Shown here: one piece after another, positions 24,993 to 32,338 of the stretch
Layout: every line of letters starts with the position of its first letter
How positions within the stretch are numbered: position 1 is the stretch's first letter
NCBI GenBank assembly: GCA_034420695.1
Contig: DAOULB010000006.1
Span: 62,001-126,000 of the forward strand
DNA: 64,000 nucleotides
From: Io17-Chloro-G2 sp034420695
GTDB taxonomy: Bacteria > Chloroflexota > Dehalococcoidia > Lucifugimonadales > UBA3495
Direction of reading: 5' to 3'
Program-made: the position numbers and the translations under genes
Notes under the pieces: generated by a model
Databases searched by the model: none
Told to the model about the DNA's origin: nothing
Seen by the model: the letters and a program-made list of their open reading frames with translations, nothing else

Positions 24993-25019
24993 TATTGGAG
25001 TAAGGAGTTCGCAGTCAAT

Positions 25020-25502
25020 ATGACGCAGAGCAGGGGAATCTACTTGATCAGCGTAGTGGCGGAGACGCTGCAGATGCACCCCCAGACCCTCCGCAAGTAC
25101 GAGCGCGCCGGCCTTATCGAACCCCTCCGCATGGGGACCCTGCGCACCTATTCCGACGAGGATGTGGCCCGGCTGCGGCTCATCAAGCACTTCGTCGATG
25201 ACTTGGGCCTCAATCTCTCCGGGGTGGAAATGGCCTTGGACTTCATCAATGATTTGCTTGAACTCCGGGGCAGGCTGTCGAGACAATCTCCTCCCGGTAA
25301 CGAGGTGGACGCTTCTATTAGGCAGGTAGACAAGATGCTGGCCAAGCTGGGCGTTAAGGTGGTGCGCCGGGAAGCCCCTTCGGCAGCCCGGGAACTCCCG
25401 GAAGTTGAAAGCGCATTCAAGGTCAACCCGGGCGAAACCTTGGAGTTCGGCCCCGGAACCTGGATTCCCGAACGGACGCGGTCTTCTGGCCGAAGCGTCT
25501 AG
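25020..25502 (+). CDS. hspR: MerR-family heat shock repressor, HspR-like
   Basis: 160 residues. The N-terminal winged helix (RGIYLISVVAETLQMHPQTLRKYERAGLIEP) has the HspR signature of MHPQTLRxYE followed by RTYSDEDVARLRLI. HspR represses chaperone genes by binding HAIR sites, usually with DnaK as corepressor. The start at 25020 has AAGGAG upstream; an open frame extending upstream through the promoter is not used. The C-terminal 60 residues are charged and unlike the short tail of actinobacterial HspR. Its divergent arrangement with hsp20 and a HAIR-like site strongly supports the role. Confidence 0.85.
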   Translation: MTQSRGIYLISVVAETLQMHPQTLRKYERAGLIEPLRMGTLRTYSDEDVARLRLIKHFVDDLGLNLSGVEMALDFINDLLELRGRLSRQSPPGNEVDASIRQVDKMLAKLGVKVVRREAPSAARELPEVESAFKVNPGETLEFGPGTWIPERTRSSGRSV

Positions 25503-25694
25503 GGCTGTCGGCAGCAGCAACCCGGCGGGACGCTACTTGCATAAATCGGCAATCCAATACTTGCTTTCTGCAGCACCTTTCTTCTAAAGTAGATATAGTA
25601 AACATAAACTGCTGGCGAAGGGCGTGGTCGGTGGAGAGCCCCCAACGTTACTGCGGCAGTCTTTAACTGAAACCCAATTACAGGAGGCGTAGCA

Positions 25695-25937
25695 ATGGCA
25701 GACAACAAGTTGATCACTGGATTTGTGGCTGGCGCCTTGGTTGGCATCGCTGCGGCTTTGCTCCTGGCCCCCGGTTCGGGCAGTGAGACCCGGGCTGCGG
25801 TGGCTAGCCGGGCGGGTGACCTGCGGAGGCGGGTGGACACCCTCAGGAGTAAGGCCGAGGACTATGTGGGCCAGTGGCGCAACCGGGGCGACGGGGTCGA
25901 TGAGGAGCTTGTCGATTCCGAGGCCGGGCGCTCCTAG
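25695..25937 (+). CDS. YtxH-domain small membrane protein
   Basis: 80 residues. An N-terminal hydrophobic segment, GFVAGALVGIAAALLLAPGSG, ends in the LAPxSGxETR motif typical of YtxH-like proteins. A charged helical tail follows. Such proteins are common in general or heat stress regulons. The ATG follows a GGAGG site, and a strong terminator lies 45 bp downstream. It may share stress control with the hspR/hsp20 locus, but no site shows this. Confidence 0.75.
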   Translation: MADNKLITGFVAGALVGIAAALLLAPGSGSETRAAVASRAGDLRRRVDTLRSKAEDYVGQWRNRGDGVDEELVDSEAGRS

Positions 25938-25981
25938 TCCGGTTAATGCGGCTGCCGGGCTTGCCCGGCTTCCGGAACCAA

Positions 25982-26020
25982 AAAACAAGGGAGGGGCCAA
26001 GAAAGCCCCTCCCTTGTTTT
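25982..26020. terminator. Bidirectional rho-independent terminator
   Basis: A perfect 16-bp stem (25982-25997 and 26005-26020), with A-rich left and T-rich right ends, GC core GGGAGGGGC and a 7-nt loop. The symmetry of the A and T ends lets it stop transcription from the YtxH gene on the plus strand and from the histidine kinase operon on the minus strand. Confidence 0.88.
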
Positions 26021-26147
26021 GTTGTCACTTCTCTCATCCCCGCCAATGGTCTTGCCTGAACTTCGGGTTGAGGGCGGTGTCCTGCTGTGAGGGGTCCTGC
26101 TATGCTTGAATTCCCACGGATGCTCGACGGTCTCCACCCCGCCTGGC

Positions 26148-28406
26148 TTAAGCGCTGGCCGCTGCCGAGTGCTGCCTTATCGGCAGTTCCACTATCATCT
26201 CCGTGAATTCCCCGGGCTCCGTTTCAACCCGGATGCTCCCGCCGTGTTCCCGTATTATGTCGTTGGAAATCGCCAAGCCCAGCCCCGTGCCCTGGCCTGT
26301 AGGCTTGGTGGTGAAGAACGGGTTGAATATCTTCTCCACTACATCCGGAGGCATGCCGTTCCCGTTGTCCCAGATCCGTATCTCAACCAGCTCTTCTTCT
26401 CGCTTGGTCGTAAGCCACACCATCGGGAAGTACTGTTCGCCGCCCCCTCCCCCCTTCTCCAATATCTCCCGGCGTTTCTCGTCGGTTGCATAGCAAGCAT
26501 TCCCCACCATGTTCAGGAAGACCCGGCCCAAGTCCTGCGGGATTACCTCCAGTTCTCCCACATTCGGGTCCAGGTCGTTCTGCAGGGTAAGCTGGAATTC
26601 CGTATCTACCGCCCGGGCGCTGTGAAATGCCAGCCGGGCGTACTCCTCCAGCAGGGAGTTGATGTTGGTAGGCTGGAATTCGGTGGAGCCCCGGCCCATC
26701 ATCAGCATGTCATGGACTATGCGATTGGCCCTTTCGGTGTGGGACCCGATACGCTCCAAGTTGCTGGACAAGTCGTCGGATATATCCTGGATTAGCTTGC
26801 GCTGGTCCTCCGCTAAGGAGTCGCCCCCTTCCTCCAGCACCTCATTCAGCTCGGTGACCAGTTCCGAAGAGACCTCCGAGAAATTCTTCACGAAGTTGAG
26901 GGGATTCCTGATTTCATGGGCCACACCGGCGGTTAGTTCTCCCAAGGCCGCCAGCTTTTCCCGCATTACTATCTGGTCTTGGGCCTTCTCAAGGTCCACC
27001 AAGGTTACCTCAAGCTGTTCGTTCTTTCCCTGCAACTCATCGGCCAGTTCTCGCAACTCGTTGGCCAGTTCCTCTACCAAGTTCAACCGCTGCACTTCCA
27101 GTGCGTGGAGGCGGAACACCTCCAACGCAGCGGCCATGTCCGCCACCTCATCCCGTCCGCCGATTTCCACTTGGGCCTCCAAGTCCCCTCCCGCCATGCG
27201 GCGCATCCAATCGGACAGCATCTGCAGCCGTCTCAGGATCACCCGCCCCACGAAGAGCCATGCAATCAGCAATGCGCCGCCGATGCTCAACACCGTGATG
27301 GCTATCAGCAGGATACGTCCGGTGAACGTCGCCTGGGTTGAGGCAGCTGAGGCCTGCTGTGCCCTGGCGTTGGCGGCGCTAACCAGTCCGTCCACCTGTG
27401 CTACCAACTCCAAAGACAGGTTCCTGTTGACTTCCAGCAACTCCCTCTGGCTGGCGTCCAGCCTTAACACCCGGTCCAGCAGGTCGAATCCGCCCTGGCC
27501 GCCGATTACGACCCAGCGTTCGCCGGGTTGCGCAACCCACTCTTGGTCGAGCAAATCGAAAGCGCTCCGCTCGCCCAGTCCGGAGTCAACGAGCCGGTCC
27601 AGCGCGGGGGCAACGTCGGCGTACAGCGGCGAGCCCTCCAAGGCCGACAAGCTCCCTTCGATGCGTCCGGCCGAGGACTCGAAGCGTTCACGCAGCGGCT
27701 CCAGCAGCGGGGCCTCTGATACGCTGAAAGCGCTTTCCAGCAGGTGTGCGGCAATGGCTGCGTCGGCCTGCAGGTCAGCCAAGTGACGGTACTGGCGCAG
27801 CTCGTCTTCAGAGAAATAATCGCCCCTTTCGGCTTGGGGCCGCTCCCGGGAACTGTAACCGGTCATAGTGAAGAACAACTGGTCGTCCACCGCCGGCACC
27901 AGTTTCCTGTTCACCAGTGGAAGCAGTTGTTCCCCCAACTCCTTGCGCAGCGCCTCGGTGTGCTCCGTAAGCTCGAATATTTCCGCTCTCTCCTGCTCGA
28001 TCTCCAGTGCATTGTCCCTCAGGGTGTCGGAGCTGGCCTGGATGCGGTCAAATTCGTCCCCGCCCACACCCTGATGTCCCAGGATGGCCAACTCTCCTTG
28101 CAGGGACTGGTGCGCCATGGTTATTTCCGAGGCCACCGTCGAGAGTTCCCGGCTCGTTTCCGCAGTGGTCAGTCGCGGGGCCGCTGCGGCCAGGGTTCCG
28201 CTGTGCTGGGCAACTCCGAACGCCGCCACCAGTTCGGGCACGCTGTCCTCGTTCACCCGTTGCAGGGCAGCGCTGACTTGGTTGAAGGAGAACCAGCCCA
28301 CCAAGCTGGCCGCCACGGTGAAAACAACTGCCCCTCCGATTGCCAGGTAAAGCTGGGTCGACAGGCGGTTGCGCCGTTCCAGCAGAGCCATCAAGCGGTC
28401 TTTCAT
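26148..28406 (-). CDS. Membrane sensor histidine kinase with HAMP domain
   Basis: 752 residues. A first membrane segment lies at residues 22-44, followed by a large helical periplasmic sensor region (about 45-365). A second membrane segment near 366-390 leads into a HAMP domain, a coiled coil, and a HisKA domain with the phospho-His in VAHEIRNPLNF near residue 495. The ATPase domain shows NACYAT, DNGNGMPP and GQGTGLGLAIS. The architecture resembles TorS-like kinases that pair with periplasmic binding proteins. The upstream gene, overlapping by 4 nt, encodes exactly such a binding lipoprotein, so the pair probably forms a ligand receptor. Confidence 0.92.
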   Translation of the reverse strand: MKDRLMALLERRNRLSTQLYLAIGGAVVFTVAASLVGWFSFNQVSAALQRVNEDSVPELVAAFGVAQHSGTLAAAAPRLTTAETSRELSTVASEITMAHQSLQGELAILGHQGVGGDEFDRIQASSDTLRDNALEIEQERAEIFELTEHTEALRKELGEQLLPLVNRKLVPAVDDQLFFTMTGYSSRERPQAERGDYFSEDELRQYRHLADLQADAAIAAHLLESAFSVSEAPLLEPLRERFESSAGRIEGSLSALEGSPLYADVAPALDRLVDSGLGERSAFDLLDQEWVAQPGERWVVIGGQGGFDLLDRVLRLDASQRELLEVNRNLSLELVAQVDGLVSAANARAQQASAASTQATFTGRILLIAITVLSIGGALLIAWLFVGRVILRRLQMLSDWMRRMAGGDLEAQVEIGGRDEVADMAAALEVFRLHALEVQRLNLVEELANELRELADELQGKNEQLEVTLVDLEKAQDQIVMREKLAALGELTAGVAHEIRNPLNFVKNFSEVSSELVTELNEVLEEGGDSLAEDQRKLIQDISDDLSSNLERIGSHTERANRIVHDMLMMGRGSTEFQPTNINSLLEEYARLAFHSARAVDTEFQLTLQNDLDPNVGELEVIPQDLGRVFLNMVGNACYATDEKRREILEKGGGGGEQYFPMVWLTTKREEELVEIRIWDNGNGMPPDVVEKIFNPFFTTKPTGQGTGLGLAISNDIIREHGGSIRVETEPGEFTEMIVELPIRQHSAAASA

Positions 28407-29761
28407 GGTATCGCTTCCCGCAGGCTGCTAACAGGGTAGTATTTCCCGTCGGAGCCTATCGCGGTCAGAAACACGGCGTCCGACCCCTGGTTATCCTCTT
28501 GACCGTACCTAAGTTCGAATCCCTGGATATCGACCACGTCAGCCTGCCGCAGGCTGTCCAGGAAGCAGGCCCTGTTGACTTCCCGCCCGCAGCCTTGTAG
28601 GCCGGCAATGGCCAAGCGCCCCGCCAAGTATCCCTCGAAGGACACAAAACCCGGTACGGCGTCTTGCTCGTACCTCGCCAGCGCATTCAGGTAGGCTGCG
28701 GTGACCGGCAGCGAGGTGTCCGTAGGGAAGGGAACAACCTGGGTGACGTACACCCCTTCTCCGCCGTCTCCCAACTCATCCAGTTCCTTGGCCAAGGCGT
28801 TGCTGCCAACGAAGGACACGTTCATGAAAACCGGGTCAAATCCCGTGTGCCGCGCCCAAGCGATCAGCGCCGCCACCGGTTCATAGGCTCCGATTATGAT
28901 GACTGCTTCGGGATTTCCCTGCTGCAGGTCCAGCAGGGCCGTCTTCACCGCCGTCGTGTTGCGGACGTACAGCCCAATCGATACCGGTTCCAATCCCCGC
29001 TTCTCCAAGGCTATTCTCACTCCCCGGTACCCTGCCCGTCCGTAGGAGTCGTCCTGGTACATCACGGCTATCCGGTCCAGCCCCAGGTCCTTCGTCAGAC
29101 GCTCCACCATCTCCTCGGTTTCCTGGTAGTAGGAGGAGCGGACGTTCAGTATGTTGTCCCACTCCGGGTCCCGCAGGAACTCGGCCCCCGTGAAAGGCGC
29201 AATATACGGCACGCCGGCTTCCGCTGCCACCGGCGTTGCGGACCGCGAGGTGGGCGTGCCCACGGCCCCGATCAGGGCGAACACATCCTCACTCTCAATG
29301 AGGTACTTGGTGTTGTTGATGGCGGCCTCTGGCTCGTAAGCGTCGTCCGCTGTGATGAGGTCTAACCGGCGGCCATTCACCCCGCCATTCCGGTTGACTT
29401 CGTGAAAGGCGGCCTGGATGCCCAATCTCATGTTCTTGCCCAGTTCCTGGGCGAGACCGGAAAAAGCGGCTGACTGCCCGAACGTTACACTATTGTCGGT
29501 AACGCCGTAACTAAGGGTGGGGACTGAAGCTCGGATGTCAGGTGTTGGGGTTGGTGTTTGTGCGGCTGGTTCCCCGCCGCAGGCAACGCTCCCCGCCAAG
29601 CCCGCCAGAAACAAGAAAACCAAGGCAGCCAAGCTCCCTCGCCGGAAGAGGGGCCGGACCGGTGAAAGCCTGCAGGGGCCCAAAGTTCGCGATTGTCCGC
29701 TCTGGGCGGTTTCAGTACCTTGCGGCCGGTGGTTCGCGGAATGTAGGGGGGACTCCCTCAT
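28403..29761 (-). CDS. Extracellular branched-chain amino acid-type binding lipoprotein
   Basis: 452 residues with the Peripla_BP_6 (LivJ) fold. After a long N-region, the hydrophobic stretch LAALVFLFLAGLAGSVAC ends in a likely lipidated cysteine near residue 61. SVTFGQSAAFSGLAQELGKNM opens the ligand-binding domain and FVGSNALAKELDELG is a hinge region. No permease or ATPase gene is linked. Instead its last codons overlap the kinase start (ATGA). This suggests it is a signal sensor, not a transporter subunit. The ligand could be an amino acid, amide or aromatic acid. Confidence 0.88.
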   Translation of the reverse strand: MRESPLHSANHRPQGTETAQSGQSRTLGPCRLSPVRPLFRRGSLAALVFLFLAGLAGSVACGGEPAAQTPTPTPDIRASVPTLSYGVTDNSVTFGQSAAFSGLAQELGKNMRLGIQAAFHEVNRNGGVNGRRLDLITADDAYEPEAAINNTKYLIESEDVFALIGAVGTPTSRSATPVAAEAGVPYIAPFTGAEFLRDPEWDNILNVRSSYYQETEEMVERLTKDLGLDRIAVMYQDDSYGRAGYRGVRIALEKRGLEPVSIGLYVRNTTAVKTALLDLQQGNPEAVIIIGAYEPVAALIAWARHTGFDPVFMNVSFVGSNALAKELDELGDGGEGVYVTQVVPFPTDTSLPVTAAYLNALARYEQDAVPGFVSFEGYLAGRLAIAGLQGCGREVNRACFLDSLRQADVVDIQGFELRYGQEDNQGSDAVFLTAIGSDGKYYPVSSLREAIP

Positions 29762-29814
29762 GGCGCCTTTCGTCGTAGGGAAGGGATGGCGGCAAACCTG
29801 GTTCCGGGATTTCC

Positions 29815-30231
29815 CTACTCCCGGAGGGCCACCAAGGTCAGGTGGTTCTTCCCTTCCTCCCTGCGATAGTGGGTCTGGTCCATCATGGTGCGGACCATGT
29901 AGACGCCCAAGCCGCCTACAGGGCGGTCTTCAATGGACGAATCCAAATCGGGTTCGGGAGCGTCGTGCAGCGGGTCGAACGGTTTGCCGGCGTCCACTAT
30001 CTCGATAGTGAGGGAATCCGGCTCCGACGTGAGTTTAAGTTCGATTTCGTTTTCGCCCCCGTCATAGCCGTAGTCCATGACATTCAAAACCCACTCTTCA
30101 ATGACGAGGTTGACCCTGAATATTAGGTCGGGAGTCCAGCTTTCCTGCTCCCCGAATTCCTCGAGAGCGGAAACAATACGCGCCAGCTCCTCCCGGTTGG
30201 TCTCTATCGTAAGGTTTAACTGGGCGCTCAA
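29815..30231 (-). CDS. Anti-sigma regulatory factor (RsbW-like serine kinase)
   Basis: 138 residues with the HATPase_c fold of RsbW/SpoIIAB-type anti-sigma kinases. The N-box is VNLVIEEWVLNVMDYGY near residue 40, the G1 box is EIVDAGKPFDP near 77, and VGGLGVYMVRTMMD near 105 is the G2/lid. Such kinases bind a sigma factor or other target and phosphorylate a STAS antagonist. It overlaps the upstream phosphatase gene by 4 nt. No sigma factor gene is adjacent, so its target may lie elsewhere or not be a sigma factor. Confidence 0.9.
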   Translation of the reverse strand: MSAQLNLTIETNREELARIVSALEEFGEQESWTPDLIFRVNLVIEEWVLNVMDYGYDGGENEIELKLTSEPDSLTIEIVDAGKPFDPLHDAPEPDLDSSIEDRPVGGLGVYMVRTMMDQTHYRREEGKNHLTLVALRE

Positions 30232-31400
30232 GAACCAACACTCCCAAGGTACAGGGTCAAACAGGTAATGTCGTCTGACTGGGGGGTTTCGCCAACGAAA
30301 TCGCTGACTGCGTTCAATACCGCCGTGTTGGCTTCCTTGGAACTCTCGGGCGGGCCGTCGGAGAAGACTCGTAACAATCTTTCGTTCCCGAACTCTTCCG
30401 CCTCGGCGTTCATGGCTTCGGTGACCCCGTCGGTGTACAGAACTACCGAATCCCCGGGGGCAATCGTCAGGGAGTCCTGATCGAATTCCAGCTCGGGTAC
30501 CAGCCCCAGGGCGATGCCCCCCGTGAGGGGCAACAGGTCCGAACTCCCGTCGGCGTGCACGATCAGCGGAGGGTTATGCCCGCCGTTTGCGTAGGTGAGC
30601 ACCCGGGTTTCGGGGTCGTACACCGCATACAGCACGGTGACAAACATGGCCGCGTCGTTTTCGGCGTTCAGCAGGTCGTTAACCTCCCGCAGTACGTCGC
30701 TGGGATTGCTGTTTCCAATGGCTGCACCCTTCAACAAGGTTCGGGTGGACATCATGAAAAGGGCCGCTGGCACTCCCTTGTCCGACACGTCGGCTATGGC
30801 CAGTCCTACCCGGCCATTCTCCAAGTGCATTACGTCATAAAAGTCGCCGCCCACGCTCCTCGCTGGTTCCATGCTGCCGAAAACCTGGTACCCCGTGCTC
30901 TGGGGGAACTGTGTGGGCAGGATGGATTGCTGGATACTGCTGGCAACTTCCAACTCGTTCTGCAGGGCTACCAGTTTGTCCCTTGATGAAAGAGCTTCCT
31001 TCCACTCCTCGATGTTGCTCAGCGTGCGTTCTATGGTGACTTCCAAATCTTCAAAGTCAATCGGCTTGGTGACGAAATCAAAGGCCCCGCGGTTCATTGC
31101 AGTGCGGATGTTCTTCATGTCTCCGTAAGCGGAGATGATTACGGCCCTCAGGTCCGGGTCGACGTTTGGGATCTGTTCCAACAAGGTCAAGCCGTCCATC
31201 CGCGGCATGTTTATGTCGGAAAGCACCATGTCGATCTGGCTGTCCTCCCGCAGTTTCTCCAGCGCTTCTATGCCGTTCTGGGCAAAGACGAAAGAGTACT
31301 TTCCGGCCCGTATCTGCCGCCTCATTCGCTGCAGGACCAATGGCTCAACGTCCGGCTCGTCGTCCACCACTAGGATCTTGTAAGGGTCTTGCTTCTCCAT
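30228..31400 (-). CDS. Response regulator with PP2C serine phosphatase output (RsbU/RssB-like)
   Basis: 390 residues. An N-terminal receiver domain carries the acidic pocket VVDDEP, phosphoacceptor Asp62 in VLSDINMPRMDG, and the KP motif VTKPID near 113. A short coiled linker leads to a SpoIIE-type PP2C domain with GGDFYDV and ADVSDKGVPAALFM, the metal-binding motifs, and DGVTEAMNAE. Phosphorylation by the operon's histidine kinase would control dephosphorylation of the STAS antagonist. It lies 21 nt after the STAS gene. Confidence 0.92.
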   Translation of the reverse strand: MEKQDPYKILVVDDEPDVEPLVLQRMRRQIRAGKYSFVFAQNGIEALEKLREDSQIDMVLSDINMPRMDGLTLLEQIPNVDPDLRAVIISAYGDMKNIRTAMNRGAFDFVTKPIDFEDLEVTIERTLSNIEEWKEALSSRDKLVALQNELEVASSIQQSILPTQFPQSTGYQVFGSMEPARSVGGDFYDVMHLENGRVGLAIADVSDKGVPAALFMMSTRTLLKGAAIGNSNPSDVLREVNDLLNAENDAAMFVTVLYAVYDPETRVLTYANGGHNPPLIVHADGSSDLLPLTGGIALGLVPELEFDQDSLTIAPGDSVVLYTDGVTEAMNAEAEEFGNERLLRVFSDGPPESSKEANTAVLNAVSDFVGETPQSDDITCLTLYLGSVGS

Positions 31401-31421
31401 ATCCGCCGCCGCCGCTTCTTG

Positions 31422-31823
31422 CTACTTGGTGATTGCTGAAATCGCGTCCGCCTGCGCGCCGTAAGTCTGTATTATCTTGTCGAACCCGCTTATCTGGAAA
31501 ACTTCCTGGATCGGCTCCGGCAGCGAGCAAACCCCGAACTTTCCCTGGCTGCTGTGTATCCGCCGGGCCACCAGAAGTATTACCCTCAGGCCGGCGCTGC
31601 TGATGTACGCAAGGTCCTCCAAGTCCAAGACCAAGGAGTTGACATTTTCGTCCAATAGGGATTCCAAGGCGTTTTGAAATTCCTTGGCATTGCTTCCGTC
31701 AACCCGGCCGCTGGTCAAAGCTACCAGCGCCCCGGCCTTCTCCTCTCCCTTGATGGTCAGACTGTCGGAGTTTACGACCACCCTTGAAGGGCCCCCATTT
31801 CCGCCGCTTTCGCTTGCTTGCAT
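31422..31823 (-). CDS. Anti-sigma factor antagonist (STAS domain)
   Basis: 133 residues, a single STAS domain preceded by about 20 glycine/serine-rich residues. The phosphorylation loop is YISSAGLR with Ser76 the likely phosphosite. It is the first gene of the five-gene minus-strand operon, followed by its likely phosphatase and its likely kinase, so all parts of a partner switch are present. A close paralog lies alone at 18.6 kb. Confidence 0.9.
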   Translation of the reverse strand: MQASESGGNGGPSRVVVNSDSLTIKGEEKAGALVALTSGRVDGSNAKEFQNALESLLDENVNSLVLDLEDLAYISSAGLRVILLVARRIHSSQGKFGVCSLPEPIQEVFQISGFDKIIQTYGAQADAISAITK

Positions 31824-32338
31824 TTAGAGTTGCTCCTCTAGCGCTGCAATTCTGGGCTCTTCCAACCACCACCTGCACAGCCCAACCTCGCTGGACGAAT
31901 CCGGGCCCATTCACGCTTCGATTTCTCTGGTGTAGATTTCTTATACTTGCTGCCTGCGGGCGCACCCGCTACTCTACGGGAGATTCTAGCACTGCCATGC
32001 TACAACATTCCAGTGCACTGCACTACTTTCAGGCGGTCTTTGCTTCAATCGGCTAACCCTGAAGCGCCTGTCCCTTCAAGTGGAAAAGTCTCCACTCGGG
32101 GCTGGGCCAACCCTCGTAGTTCGATCTACTGTGCAGCTTGATCTGCTGTATAGTTGCCGAATCTCCGGCGCAGCCTCCCGCACTCTCGCCTGTGCCCAAT
32201 GGAAGAGCCGCCCAAACATTACAAAAGGCCCCCAGTTGCCTGTGGCGGCCCCTTTTTGTTTGGCGATATAATTCGCCCACTCAACTCAAGGCGCAGCATG
32301 ACTGCGAATAAAACTTCTCTCATAGGAAGAGGTTAACC
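31824..32338. other. 515-bp divergent intergenic region
   Basis: This region separates the signalling operon from the MMPL transporter and should contain both promoters. I find no gene. A weak, bulged hairpin near 32221-32260, with ACAAAAGG against CCTTTTTGT around a 22-nt loop, may be a terminator-like structure. The TTG start of the transporter has an AGGAAGAGG site at the right end. Confidence 0.45.

Noticed and set aside
32221..32260. Terminator-like hairpin before the MMPL gene
   Set aside because: The stem is short, bulged and the loop is 22 nt, so I only mention it in the intergenic entry.
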